Of a stretch of 64,000 nucleotides of DNA, positions 31,701 through 44,350 are shown one piece after another; positions within the stretch are counted from its first letter, which is position 1; every line of letters begins with the position of its first letter. Origin of the DNA: Hymenochaete sp. R1 (Eukaryota > Basidiomycota > Agaricomycetes > Hymenochaetales > Hymenochaetaceae); contig JAFREE010000031.1 of the NCBI GenBank assembly GCA_019400425.1, positions 62,001-126,000 on the forward strand. Reading direction: 5' to 3'. Under the pieces are notes generated by a model. The model saw nothing but the letters and a program-made list of their open reading frames with translations, ran no database searches and was not told where the DNA came from. The translations under genes and the position numbers were made by a program.

Positions 31701-34700
31701 ATGCCCATCCAAAGACATCCCTCTACCATTCGATTGCCTCAGAGCATACGAGATGAAATATACGGCACTGGTGAGTTAGTCTGAATGCTCTGCGGTTTAT
31801 CTCATTTAGGTTTCAGACGAAACAAACACTCGTACATCGAAGAAGCGTAAGGCGGGCTCTCAAGGACGGAAAGCGGACAGGAAAGCGGACAGGAAAGCAG
31901 AACGACAACTAGCCAAGCAGAAAAGGGCCCGGTTTTTCTCTCAAAGACCTGTACACCATGTACGAGAAGTTGGGGAAGCCGCATCGTCTGGATCGACTGT
32001 AAATCCACCTCAGAAGAAGCTTCGGGCCCAACCAATCCTCGAAGCCCGGCAAACGGAGAACGTCACTTCTAGCTTCAAATCGATTCCCAACCCCTCGAGC
32101 AAAGCAAGGGGGAAAGAGAGGTCGACCACTTCAACCCCCACCCCAGCTCAAAATGCTGCAAAAGCGCGACCTTCGGTCACTCGAACGAGGCGTGAAGCGG
32201 AAGAGGACGCATACATGGCTCTCCTAGAAAAGAAACTCGGTATGGATAAGAAGAAAAAGAAGGGAAAAAGAGCCTACGGTTCGGCATTTGAAGGAGATGG
32301 ATTGCTAGGTTGACTCAAGTTCTTATGTATCTGTAAGAATTTCTTTGCTGACTGAATGTTGCAGATCTTCTGGTTGACCTGGACGAAAAGATCCTCGATA
32401 ATGTCGATGATGGTTCTGTATGTGATCAATAGTACTGTTCCAGAACATCTAGCTTACCCTTAATCAGAAAACATCACAAACGAACGAGGAAGACGAGGGT
32501 AATGAGTCTCAACAAGCAGATACGTTGCCGTCTGACGGTGAACGAAGCTTAGAGGAAGCTCGTGAAGACCATTGGACCGGATTTGAGTCCGAAGGCTCGA
32601 ATGACGACAATGCAAATGAAACTCCTAGAGGAAACTTTAAAACAACTTCTTCAAACTATAATAATACTGGTGAGTTAACTGACTTTTGAAATATCTTTCA
32701 TGAACTGATTTTCCGGTCAGAGGAACGCTATGTACCACCTCATCTCCGCCGACATTTATCGAAGGACGATGAACCTGTCGATGGAAAGCTTACAAAACAG
32801 ATGAAGGGACTTTTGAACCGGTAAGGAAAGGACGCACGTTGGTGTCTTAGTGTGCCCATGTTGACTGAGCCACCTAGTCTGAGCGAGCAGAACATTGACT
32901 CGATTCTGAAGGAAATCGAAGGACTTTATAGATCGCACAGGCGACACGGTATGTTCAATCGTTTGATTTCTATTCTCTATCTGACCCAGGCTCAGATATA
33001 ACCACAAGTCTAACCAATACCATTATAAATGGAACTTGTTCACATTCGACTCTCTTGGACTCCTACGTCGCTCTACACGCCGGCCTTATCGCCTGCTTGC
33101 ACAAAATCATTGGAATCGAGCTGGGTTCGTTCACGTCTTTCCTTTTGTCAGAAAAAAAAAGCGAATTTACGGCATAACGTTAATTTCCTACTTTCCAACA
33201 GCCGCATCATTCGTACAGACAGTTGTAACCACTTTCGAGCACCATTACTACGAATCCCGGCAACTCCTGCAAGTCAAAAACACTGAGCTTCCGCCTGATG
33301 ATATTGGAAAAGAGTGTTCAAATATTCTGGTTCTCCTGTCGGACCTCTATAATTACCGTGTCATTTCGTGCGTGTTGATGTACGACATCATACGCTTGAT
33401 ATTGGAAGGGGACCTTTCAGAATTCGACGTCGAACTAATTTTGAAACTTGCCCGAGGTTTGTTTTGTGGAAATGTTCAAAGGAAATTTTACTCAGGTATG
33501 ACTTACAGGATCTGGGTCGCAATTACGTCAAGACGACCCGTCTGCTCTGAAGGACATCATCCAGACTGTTCAAACGAAAGCTGCAGACCAAGAAAATACA
33601 AGGTGATTGACTTAATTTTCTTTCCGCTTACGCAAATGCTTATACTGATGAGCTATAGTTCGCGGACGCGGTTTATGTTGGAAACTCTGAATAACCTCAA
33701 AAACAATAAAGTGAGGAAAGGCCAGAGCTCCGCGCAGGGAAATAATGAGTCGAAGGACCGCATAAGCAAATTTGTCACAAATGTCGGCAAGAGATACCAC
33801 GGTACGCAACCTGCAAATCTAAATGTTCACAGATTGATTACTTCGTGCCCAAGTCCACACACACGAACCACTTCGCGTTTCGCTAGAGGATATGCATCAA
33901 GCAGACTCTAAAGGCAAGTGGTGGCTCGTCGGCGCCGCTTGGGGTGGGGATCCGTTAGTCGAACGACAGGCTTTGGCACCTGAACCGAAGAAGAACACGG
34001 AGAACGTTCTGCTGAAACTTGCGAGGAAACAGGGAATGAACACAGATGTTAGGCGGAGCGTATTCGTGATGCTCATGAGTAGCGATGTGAGAAATATTTG
34101 ACTTCCCGTGTGATAAATTTGTTCTTACTTGGCAATGTTTCCGCAGGACTATGTTGATGCTTGCGATCGCCTGACCCAGTTAAACTTGACGGAACTCCAA
34201 CAGCGCGAGATCATTCGCATTCTTCTTCATTGCTGCGGGAACGTACGTCAGTCTTTCCTCCAGCGTTCATTTATCTCAATCCTTTTCTCTTTCCCTTTCC
34301 CAGGAAAAATCATACAATCCTTACTACACCCTCGTAGGCTCGCATCTCTGTCGACAATCTCACTCGCACAAAATCACTCTTCAGTACTGCCTGTGGGACT
34401 TCCTCCGAAGTCTGGGTGAGACCAATGTTGGCGGCGCCGAGATGTCCAAGTCGTTAGCGGATCCTGACGCCGGGCTAGGATTTGAGCTGGATCGAGTGTC
34501 GAGCAAGAGAATTACGAACGTCGCGAGGGCGTTTGGGTATTGGGTTGCTCGCGATTACGTGTCCATAGGTATTCTGAAGGTATGAACACCTTTTCCCTTT
34601 CGTAATTGTCTAAATGCTAAATAAATGCATCGATATAGACGCTGGACTTTCTCTCCCTCAAACCAAAAACCAAGAATTTTTTGAAGCAATTCATCACGAA

Positions 34701-34953
34701 CCTCTTCCTCAGTACCCAAGATCCTTCACCAATTCCGACCCTCAGCGAGAATGTTCTTTCACAACGTGACGACAAGGCCATTGCGACTGTCTTTGGCAAG
34801 TCGAAGCACCTGCCCGCCCTCGAGCAGGGCTTACTGTTCTTCATGAAAATCGAGTTCACGGAGCTCGATCACACGGACGAACGAACGACCGAGTTCGTAC
34901 GTTGGGGATGCAAAGTAGCTCGACGGACGCTTCAGGGCGATCCGGATGCATGA
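31701..34953 (+). CDS. SGD1: Nucleolar MIF4G/MA3 protein NOM1/SGD1
   Basis: Homologue of yeast Sgd1 and human NOM1, nucleolar proteins needed for 40S subunit maturation. The short first exon (M-P-I-Q-R-H-P-S-T-I-R-L-P) joins through GTGAGT..TTTCAG to a basic, Lys-rich region with a repeated K-A-D-R unit. An acidic segment then leads to Y-V-P-P-H-L-R-R-H-L and the MIF4G domain (about 32850-33780), with L-H-A-G-L-I-A-C-L, F-V-Q-T-V-V-T-T-F and I-L-V-L-L-S-D-L-Y-N-Y. W-W-L-V-G-A-A-W separates it from the MA3 domain, which has R-R-S-V-F-V-M-L-M, Y-N-P-Y-Y-T-L-V and C-L-W-D-F-L-R-S-L-G. Eleven or more exons keep frame. The stop is 51 nt from the stop of the convergent EFM4 gene. Confidence 0.92.
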
Positions 34954-35004
34954 TCATGATGTGGTACATATGAGATGATTTTGGTTTGTGGCTACTTCTT
35001 ATCA

Positions 35005-36126
35005 CTATTTGGGATTCTTCTTGAACGCTATCGTACAATATGTGCTACCTCTTAGTCCTCCGAACGATATACTTTGATGTTCGATCTCTGAACTAGCGTA
35101 AAGAGTCAGTATCATGAACGGATGAAAAGAGAAAGAAATCATACTGAAACTCCAATCCCGTCTCCGGAGTGACAAACGCCTGGATCAACTCTTCCCTATT
35201 GAAGTTACACGCTTTCGAGTTGAGTTCTAGGTATCAGTGACCAAATGCATTAGTTAGAAAAAGGAAGACTCACAGAACAACAAAAACAACCCCTCATCTT
35301 TCAGCACCTCCGCCACCCGGCTCGGATACCTCTTATACACCCTCTTCCCTTCCGCGTCTACCAGCTCCGAAAGCGCAATCGCATCATACGTCCCTTTGTC
35401 CATCACCACATCCCACCCCTCACCCCTCTTCATCCCCCTCACTCGCGGCATTCCCGTTCTCCTCTCCTGATCAGACAAGAAATCCGCCTCAGAGAACATG
35501 ATATCCTTGTACCGGACTTTCTCCTTATTGTTATTACCGTCATTACTACTTATATCTTGGCCTCCGTCTCCGTCGTCTGATGAGTCGGAGTTCGAGCGCG
35601 ACTCCGCGATGGTACAGGCCAGCTGGACTGCATCGGACGAATAATCCATTCCTGCGAGACGTGTAGGCGCATACCCCGCTTCTGCTAGCGCGAACAACAA
35701 ATTCCCATTTCCCGAACCGATCTCGAGAATGGATGGTGAGGAGAGTGGGTTAGGTTCTGATGTTGAGGAGGAAGTCGATGAGTCGGGCTTGGGAGGCGGG
35801 ACGTGTTGGAGAGCCCAGCGGACCATCTTGTCTCTGCTGTCTTCACCGAACCTAGAGTGACGGGAGGTATATGTGCTTTGAATCGCAAGGATAAATTGAA
35901 GCGTACCATATCTCTCCTTCATCTCCGATCTCCTTGAAGTTCTCCAACTCGTGTCCATAGAGTTCATCCCAGCTAAAAGAAGTATTGCAATGTCAATAAG
36001 TGTATGTACTAGACATCACTTAGCTGCCCTTTTGTGGAGGTGAACTAGAAAATACGGTACTGACTACTCTTTGGTACCAAGTTTGGAGGGGTTGAGTTCC
36101 GTCTCGTCGGCGTCAGAGGCAGACAT
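35005..36126 (-). CDS. EFM4: eEF1A lysine N-methyltransferase EFM4
   Basis: Class I SAM-dependent methyltransferase of the EFM4/EEF1AKMT2 family, which modifies a lysine of translation elongation factor 1A in the cytosol. The N-terminus reads L-N-P-S-K-L-G-T-K-E, followed by the family block W-D-E-L-Y-G-H-E-L-E-N-F. SAM motif I is I-L-E-I-G-S-G-N-G-N-L-L-F, and the D-K-G-T-Y-D-A-I motif is present. C-F-N-R-E-E-L-type residues appear as S-C-N-F-N-R-E-E-L once the intron acceptor is taken at ..CGAAAG rather than the nearer ..CCTAG, which would give an immediate stop. The C-terminal F-G-G and A-F-K-K are conserved positions. A Ser/Asp/Asn-rich insertion of about 40 residues sits inside the Rossmann fold and is longer than in animal homologues. 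Confidence 0.9.
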
Positions 36127-36668
36127 AGTGGTGGTACGGTGTTAAGGTGCTCGCAGTCATGGATGCAAGATGTATGCGCGCGTCTGGACACAAGTAGTAC
36201 TAGTAGTGGTCACAAGGAGTGTCTCATTTATCCTCAAACAAATATTAATACTTAAGTTGAGTGGCATACGCTGAGTTACCAGACAGTGAAAATACAAGAA
36301 AAGTTGATTGAAAAGAGAGACACTTTCCTGTGCAAGGGGCGGGTATTTACATAGACCAAACTACCACGTCGGATATAAGGAGAGAGCATAGTTTTATGAA
36401 ATATTGAGCTGGATAGACTTGGCAGGAAAAGGACAAAAAAGAACACCAAAAAAAGATTGAGCGGTTGGAGACAAGTTAGAGTCCAAGTAGAATTTTATGG
36501 AAAGAAATAATCGGTGAAAATGGATGATAGAGATCGACATCATTGGAGACAAGAGTGAGTCCGTTGAAATATACGAAAGGAAAAAAATGAATTTATAACG
36601 AGATGACTGCTTTTAAAGCAAACTTCCAAGACTTGATACGACTGTGAGTAGGGGCGCCCGGTTTATTC
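36127..36668. other. Intergenic region between CAF120-like and EFM4 genes
   Basis: This contains the 3' untranslated region of the CAF120-like gene and the EFM4 promoter. It is A-rich on the plus strand in places, with no coding potential or RNA gene seen. Confidence 0.4.
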
Positions 36669-39600
36669 TCACTGACCAGGGCCTGCACCAGGCGCAGGCG
36701 ATCCCGCCGGGCTCTGGTTATACGGCGACACCCGTTGACTCGGCGCCTGGCTATTCGCAGGCGGCGTCGTCAATGGCCCACTCATACTCCCCATCCCACC
36801 ACCCATACCCATGCCCATTCCACCCATTCCACTCATCATCTGCATTTGGTCAAACGCAGCGGGGCCCATCGACATCCTCGGGTCTCCACCACCAGGCATC
36901 CCACTCCCACCCGTCATCTGCATCCCCATCGGCATCATGCCCATACCTCCCATACCCATCATCATTGGGTTCATCCCCATCCCGCCCATGCTCATCATGC
37001 TCATCCGCGGATCGTACCCACCCATCATCGGGTTCGGACTCGGACTATTACCAGGTCCAGCACCAGCTCCTGGTCCAGGCGACGCGCCCGGGCGCATATT
37101 GGGGCTACCGCCCGGTCCGGTAGGCGCACCTCCGTTGTTGTCGCCAACTTGCGATCCTGCGGTGGACATGGCGATCATGGCCTGCTGGTACGCCTGTGCG
37201 GCCTGTTGTGCTGCAAACATGTGCTGCGGGTTGCCCATCATCATTGGGTTCATACCCATCATCGGGTTGAAATACGGGTTGCCCATCATCCCCGGATAAC
37301 CCATCATACCCGTCATCTGCGGACTCAGACCACCACCGCCGTACATTCCACCACCTCCTCCATATTGAGCAGCCATCGCTTGCTGTTGCTCAAGTTGTTG
37401 GCGTTGAAGATCGTCGAGACGGCGTTGTCTATCTTCCGCTAAACGACGTTCGCGCTCACGTTCTGTCAATGCAGCACCCACACCACCTTCGCGTTTCCTC
37501 TCACGCTCGTGAGCGGTGATGGCACCAAGCAAGCCCACCTGAGGCGGCGGAGGCTTGTTCGGAACATTGATCAACGACGCGCCAGACTCTCTCGCGAGCT
37601 CTTCCTGACGTTTGGCCGAGCGATCTTGCTTGTCCTGCATCCCGGCCGAGAGAAGACCTTGCGGCGTAAATGCCTTCGTCATTGTCTCTGACGGCGCCTC
37701 CATTTGCACGAAAGTATCACGATTCGATGATGGCTGAGTCATGTTCTGCGGTACGCCCGTGTCTCTATTCGCATCAAGTACGGAGCTCCACATACTCTGG
37801 CGGGGTGCACCGGGGTGGGGCTGGGGTGCGAGCTGTTGCTGCGGCGGCATCTGCTGCTGAGGGTAGGCCTGTTGTTGCTGTTGGGGATATTGGGACTGCG
37901 GGCGACCCATGCTACTCTCTCGCTGGGTGTCGTACTCGGTATATCTACGCTCAGAGTCTAATAAATTTCAAACATATGTCAATGTCATAACCCTCGACGT
38001 CAATCGGAGTTTGAGTTACGCACCTCCGGGCGAACGACCCCGCTGCGGAATCTGCGGGAGCGTCCTCGAGCCCCTCTGTTGCTGCATCATTTGCGACTCC
38101 CTCACATCCACCGACGAATTCGAAGGCGACAGTCCACGCATTTGCTGTTGGTAGACGGGGTTCCTGGCCGCAGGCTGTGCGATCGCAGGTCCGACATTAG
38201 GCCCGCTATTCTCGCCTGTTGCGTTCGAGCGTGCACTGCGCGCACCACGCGAGGATGCTCTTGGCTCCTCATCCGTGTCCGCATCATCGTCTTCTTCCTC
38301 ATCTTCTTCCTCTTCCTCATCCTCGCTACTCTCCCATCCACCCTCGCGTTTGGCCTGCTGTTGCCCTGGTGCCTTCATACCCTTTGGCCGTCCGTTCGGC
38401 CTCCCGGGCTTGTGTACCGCTTCATCATGCACGGCCTGCTGAGCCTGAGAACGTGCCTTGCGCTCCTCAGCCTGTTTGGAGGGTGCGAACGAAGACCTGT
38501 ACTTTTGCTTCCGTGCTTCCGAGGCACTCGGTGGTGAAGGTGCACGGTCCTCTGGTTCCATGATTTGTGGCGGAGCAGGGATAGAGGATGCCGTCGACGA
38601 AGGTACCATCGCGGATTTCTGAGTGAATTGAGGTGACGCAGCACGCACAGCTGAAGAGGTAGAAGAAGGTACGGCCGAGATGGCGCTGGGTTCGTCCTGC
38701 TGCTCAAGGAAGCTGAGCGCTGCCAGCGCGTCGACAGTGCTGTCGTCATGATCTGCAGCACCCATGATGAAGCTATTCCTCTTCTGTTGTTGTACGTTCA
38801 CGAGCTGTTGCTGCTGCTGGGGTGGCAGAGGCGGAGGGTGCTGCTGAGGGGAGTGGGTCGTGGAAGGAGAAGAGGAAAGATCGAGTTCGTCCGCCTCGCG
38901 CGCCAACGGTAAAGAAGAGGGCTGTGCCTGCGCGGCAGACTCGCTTGGACCGAAACGAGATCCACGTGACTGCGGCGCACGTGCTCCAGATGGCCGACGA
39001 CCCAGACCCCGGGTACTCCCGGACCCAGAGCCAGACCCGGAGGCGGCACTAGCGGCACTCATACTCACATTGGGGCTTAAAGTCTGACTTTGACTTTGAG
39101 TTTGGCTTTGACTCTCCATGGATCCAGTGAAGGAGCCAGCAGAACGGGCACTACCAGGACCAGAGCCAACGCCAACGGAACCGGATACAAACTCGAAACC
39201 CATGGGCGTCGAGCGCCGTGGGATGGGCGACGTTGGCGAGCTTGTAACCGGTGCCTGGTGCGGATGTTGCGACGGCTGCATACTTCCTCCCATCGGGTTT
39301 CCCATTGACTTCACACTCATCGGATTCGTCAACACCGAATGCTCAGACGACACCGATTCGCCATCTTCGTCCCTTTCTTCAGCTAATAACTTCTGCCTCT
39401 CGGTAGGTTGCTGACTATGACTACCCTCTCCTGTCTGTCGTTGCTGCTGCTGCTGATGCATATAGTACAACGCGCCTGGTTCATCGAACACATACTCGGA
39501 CTCATCACGCGACTTCTGTTTGTACTGCGGCTCCCAGCTCTGTCGGCCTCTGTGGCTCGTAGATGGAATATCCTTCGCAGGCGGAGCTGGAGGGGCCACT

Positions 39601-42600
39601 TCCTTGCCCATTGACCGAGTATCGTCGTTAATCGAAAATGGTGAAGTGACGGAGGTCATGTGCGTCATCGCGGTCGCCGGCGATGGAGGCACTTGTTCAT
39701 AACTTGTGCGAAGGGACCTAGGCCCTGAAGGTGATGTCGGAGGCGACAATTGAAGAGGTGCCGTTTTGTCCTGTTCAACGGGCAATGGTGGTGGAGGGGG
39801 AGGCGCTCCTCGAGGCGGGGTGCCCGGAGCCGCGAATGAGCGCTGCTGCTGTGGCGGCTGCTGGGAATGGAACTGCAATGAACCCGACGTCTGACTGTAC
39901 TCGGAATCTGGTGATTGCACCGCCGAATTGCGCCTCTTCGAACCTCCCCCTACTTTACTCGGGCTCGCAGCGTTGACGACTGCACCTGTCGACTCCTCGC
40001 TGGCCCTTCTTTGATTCTGAATACCAGTTATTGGTGGGCCCGTGTGAATTCTAGGGCTGACTCTCTCTGTCGCTGGAGGCGGCTGTTCATGAGGTGGTGC
40101 ATCTCCCGCCGGACTCTCGACCCGCCTATTTCGTTCGCCGATTAAGCCTTCCTCTGTGATAGTTGAGGGCTTGCTCGTGGTCCCTATACGCATCGATGCA
40201 GATGCCGAAGGCGGGGATTGCGCATGGCTTTGCGTACTTCCACCACGCGATTGATCTTCGGTCTTCTCAGTGACTGGTGATAGTGAATGCCCTTCTCGGG
40301 CACGGGGTATCGAATGAGCTGGAGCACTACTATCGGTATCAAAGCTGAGAGGAGGAAGTTGAAAGGTGGTACCATCTCCTGAACCTCTATGCTGCTGCGA
40401 CGATCTCTGCGACTCTTCTGATCTCCGTTCCGCTATGCTTTGTATGGGCGGCAAAGAGGGAGGACCGGCCGACGGAGGCCCTCCATTCGCGGTATCAAAA
40501 GGCATTTGCTGGGGAGAGCGAGGTCCGCCTTCCTGCCCAAACATGCGGTCAACAAGGATATCCTTAAACCTTTGTCGGACGACGGAACCCCTATCTTCGC
40601 GGGGATCAACGGCCTCTGCGAGTTCGCGATCAAGAAAGAGATTCTGTTGATCAAAAGTAATTAGATGCGGTCAACTCGTAGATTGTAAGTTGAATCTCAC
40701 GTCGCGGAATGGACCGATTGGATAAGAGAACATCAAGGAATTCGGATCGCGAGGGTTCCAAGAATAGCCTGCAGGTCGACCTGCGAGGCCGAAGACATCA
40801 TGAAGCCCTTCAAAGCGCAACTTATCAATCGAGATATCGCGGTAGATGAAATCAATGAAACATACCGACAAGCCACTTGAGCATTTCCAAAGAACCCAGC
40901 TTGCCCGCCTCCGCCTCAGGCATCATCAACAACCATCCCTCACGACATCGCCATTCCCCTGCAAGCTCCTCTTCACCGATATAACCTTCCATCTTGATCA
41001 AAGTGCTTCGACTGATCAGTTCCGGCCTTTCCGGATACACTGCAAACACCTGCGTCACCGCAGAAAGCGTGAGGACCGGTTTCTTCCTGTCGCGCGGCTT
41101 CTGGGATGTATAGAGAGAGATACACGCTGATGCGCGGGGAGAGCCATCTTGAACGGAGTTGACGCTTGAAGAGTGTTCGTGTGATGATCGGTTGAAGAGA
41201 GCCGAGACGCGGTTTTTACTCTTGAATGAGTCTGAATTGGAGGTGGAAGTAGCTTCAGCGTGACCTAGACCTGCTTGAGCGCACATCCAGAGACGTTTCC
41301 ATTCCGTTTGGCCGCTAATACGGATGGTCACCCATCCTTCAAGTCGGCCATTGCTTAACGGAGAGCGTGGGTCTTTCCCTATCAGACCAAGACTTAGTTC
41401 TGTTCAAAATGTTACAGAATGGATTTACTTACAACTTCCCTGTTCGCTCAATGACATGCGCAACAAATGCGCGGTATATATTTCCTCCAGTCTCGACTTC
41501 TCGTATGCGGACAGCCTCAGTGCTGCAGTCCACGAGACGAGAAGCTGTGGGCTAGGGCACGAGAACAGCAGCAGGTTTAGCCCGGCAGTCGTGAGTGTCA
41601 CAACATTGGTATATTTGACTGGTGCGCCGTTTGGTCCTGGCATCGTCACCGCTCCCAAGACATGTATACTAGCATCTGTGATATTGATGTACGTCGGAGG
41701 CACCTCGTCGCCTCTTTTGCTTGCCTCTTCGATCTGTTGCATGTCCCAAACACTAAGCGTCGTCCCGCCCAGCTGTGCCCAGACACGACGCCATGGCTCG
41801 TCTTTGCCCACGATTTTGCCGTCGGTCATTCGCTCGGTATGTTTAACGAGCTCGCCGGACATGTAGATTTTGTGGGAGTGGGCATTGGATAGCTGAACGA
41901 CGGAGCGGATCTCAGGGTGGAGCTGGCGTCCTTGAGGTTGGCCTGGGATGAGTGAGGAAGTAGTACTGGGTCCGCCGCCCGAGCTACCTGGCCGTTGCTG
42001 AGAAGACGACGACTGTGACGGTGCTAAAGGAGGCTGTTGCTGCAGCTGACTACTTGGCTGTTGCAGAGGCATTGTAGGGCTCGATGATGACGTCGAAGCA
42101 GACGGGGCAGAGCTCTGTGCTTGCCTAACGCCAAAGTCGTCGGCGCCATTGCTGTCTGGCGCAGTAGCTTCTTTCACTGTATTAAGCAACGAAGAACCGG
42201 TAGGAGAATTGGTATTTGGGATCGAATTAGTGCGGTTCCTGAACGAGAAGTTGTTAAAGAAGGAATGGCGGCCCTGGGAAGACGAAGAAGAGGTGGGACG
42301 GCCACCAGCGGCAGGAGAGGCGTCGACCATGGTGTTGGTGTTGGTGGTGGTGGAATGAGGAGAAGGTCGGGTTACGTCGTGCGCGCCAGGAGTGGTGTAC
42401 TCTCGGCTGTTTTTCGAGAATATCGATCGCCTTTTCGGCGCTGAAAAAAACTTGTTCGTTGTCGTCGTCGTGGTTGGAGTCGTCGTAGTCGTCGTACTAA
42501 TCGTTGAAGTTGAGGCACTCTCGATGCTTGGGCGCTGTTCGTATGTGTCCGTAGACATCCTACCGACTGATCGCGGCATTATGCGGTCGTCCGAGTTGTC

Positions 42601-42624
42601 GGCTAGTTTTCTAGTTCTGCGCAT
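36669..42624 (-). CDS. CAF120/SKG3-like PH-domain protein with long low-complexity tail
   Basis: Large protein (about 1,850 residues) related to yeast Caf120/Skg3, linked to the Ccr4-Not complex and the cell cortex. A Ser/Thr/Gln-rich leader precedes the PH domain: H-K-I-Y-M-S-G-E-L-V-K-H, P-W-R-R-V-W-A-Q-L-G-G-T-T-L-S-V-W, W-T-A-A-L-R-L-S-A-Y-E. A second PH-like segment has G-W-V-T-I-R-I-S-G-Q-T-E-W-K-R-L-W and E-G-W-L-L-M-M-P-E. F-R-D and L-F-L-D-R-E-L-A-E-A-V-D end the conserved part. About 1,200 residues of disordered Pro/Ser/Gln/Arg sequence follow, including a run of acidic residues and a final Met/Gly/Pro/Gln-rich region ending G-A-G-P-G-Q. The intron at about 37970-38030 is phase 1 and joins the two long exons. 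One donor near 41430 (GTTGTA) is the least certain. Confidence 0.82.
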
Positions 42625-43236
42625 ACAAACCGGGACTTCCTTCGACTTTTCCCTCGTCGTCGTCGTTGTAGTCGATGATGAAGCAGCAGGACACAGTGAC
42701 TGTGAACAGTCTCACATGATGTTGTCGCTGATGCAAACACAAAGCTCACGGCACAAATAGCTTCTGCGTGCTGCTTTGTTAGCATTGCCCTGATGTCGTA
42801 TTTTTATCTTTGACCATCAGAGTTGACTCAGTCTGCTGTGAATACTAAGTTCTATTCCACGCCAAACTTTAGGTTGCTTATTATAAGGTTCTGTGTCTTA
42901 TATGAGAATAGAATATGGCTTAGATATTGACAATCAGGAGTAGCTTGGAAAGTAGTCTGCCTGGCTTTGCCCGCGGGTAATCCATTACAAGAAGGTTGAC
43001 TACTCCAGCACAGAGCTCAAGTTTTTTTTTTAAAAAAAACCCTTACATTTCCATATTGACCAGATGTCGGGGGTGCATTTGTCTAAGCAGGTGCGATATT
43101 TCAATATTTGCGCTGGAAAATGGATGTGACACTTTGAAGCAGGATTTCTCTTGGGCGGAGTTTAACGTGTAGATATTCTGAGTGATAAGTGGCGTGTCAT
43201 TCTCGTTTATTATACCAGCTTGTAGATTATTACTCT
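42625..43236. other. Intergenic region between COX11 and CAF120-like genes
   Basis: This contains the CAF120-like promoter and the COX11 3' region. A T10-A8 tract at about 43022-43039 is the only striking element. No gene is supported. Confidence 0.4.
43022..43039. repeat. Oligo-dT/oligo-dA inverted tract
   Basis: Ten T followed directly by eight A forms a near-perfect palindrome in the gap between COX11 and the CAF120-like gene. Such rigid tracts exclude nucleosomes. It lies about 200 nt past the COX11 stop, so a role at the 3' end of that gene or in the neighbouring promoter is possible but unproven. Confidence 0.4.
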
Positions 43237-44350
43237 TCACGAGTCTTTTGATTGTGTCGATGTTGCGTGCTCGTACTTGTCGAATCCAAGCGAAGTCTGC
43301 ACAACATCATCGGGAGCATCCGGCTCGAGGTGGCCACGTTCATTTCGTCGCGCCCTATCCAACCATTCAGTTTACCACCAAAAACTATGAAAAGACGAGG
43401 AGCCTACTCACTTGAAGAATGTATATGAAAGCACGATGTCGTCGACGTTCCGACATGCTGGGTCATCCAGGACATCCCGGTCAATGAAAAACAGTAAGGG
43501 CATATCCACTTCTTCATTGGCCAGCAACTTTTGTTCCTCGAAACAAAAACATTCAACTTTAGCAAAATAGGGAGCAATCTACCTCGTCGTCAGATTACAT
43601 ATCCCAACATGTGCCATAGCAAAGCACTTACCCGATCCGGCGTCACATTATACGTCGCAATCCCAATAACATCCTCGCTCGACCGGTTCCGCGCCTTATA
43701 AAACGCCAGACTGGTCTCACCAGGGAGCACGCTCACGAACCGCTGCTGAGGTGTGAATGACCACGGTAAAGCTTCGCTCGTATCGGCATTGAACGTCACT
43801 TTGATCCTTCGTCCCTCCTTTTCGGCAGGGACAAGGCGTTCTGGGGCAAATTTGCCTGTGCCGACGACCGGGGTACCAGCGAAGCCGGTTGCGGCGCAGA
43901 AGACGCGGTAGAGGGGGACGGCGGCGTAGGAGAGGCCTGAGACGAAGAGGATCTAGGAAAGGTTTTAGGTAAAGAAAATACGGGATAATGGAAATGGATG
44001 GGACGTACCACGGCGGATGTATACATGAACAAGGACCTGTTCCTCTGCTTGAACATCTCCTGGCGCTTCGCAAAGTGAGCATGATGATGACTTTGCTGTC
44101 TCTGTCGCATCTGCTCAATTGCATCGGGCGGCCGTTCCGTAGCGTACGGTCGTCTTTGACTGAAATCGAGGCGGGTTTGTGTCAATCGAGCCTTACTCAT
44201 GCATGGTGTCAGGCGAGCTTCACGTATCTATGATCATTCAATGTGTCCATCAGTCGGACAGAATCAATAAATAATCGTACATACCAACCATGAACGAGTT
44301 GGCGTCGAGCACGCCGCCCGCTGTGCAAGACGTCCGAGTGAAAGGTTCAT
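43237..44350 (-). CDS. COX11: Cytochrome c oxidase copper chaperone COX11
   Basis: Inner-membrane protein that delivers copper to the CuB site of Cox1. The first exon and the start of the second give a basic, amphipathic mitochondrial presequence (M-N-L-S-L-G-R-L-A-Q-R-A-A); the start at 44350 is chosen because it supplies this presequence across a phase-0 intron. One membrane segment follows (I-L-F-V-S-G-L-S-Y-A-A-V-P-L-Y-R-V-F-C), which is the COX11/CtaG hallmark. The soluble domain includes V-T-F-N-A-D-T and the copper-binding motif E-C-F-C-F-E-E-Q, intact after splicing near 43580. The last intron is phase 2 and restores S-Y-T-F-F-K-A-R before a short hydrophilic tail. Confidence 0.93.

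Noticed and set aside
31860..31910. Tandem GGACAGGAAAGC-like repeat.
   Set aside because: It is coding repetition (K-A-D-R units) in the basic N-terminal region of NOM1, not an independent repeat element.
36644..37442. Long plus-strand reading frames opposite the CAF120-like tail (235, 162 and 159 codons).
   Set aside because: They are antisense images of the Met/Gly/Pro/Gln repeats; their His/Pro/Ile bias follows from the repeated codons on the other strand.
38079..39414. Several plus-strand frames of 70-150 codons.
   Set aside because: Antisense to the disordered region of the CAF120-like gene; no start context or splicing supports them.
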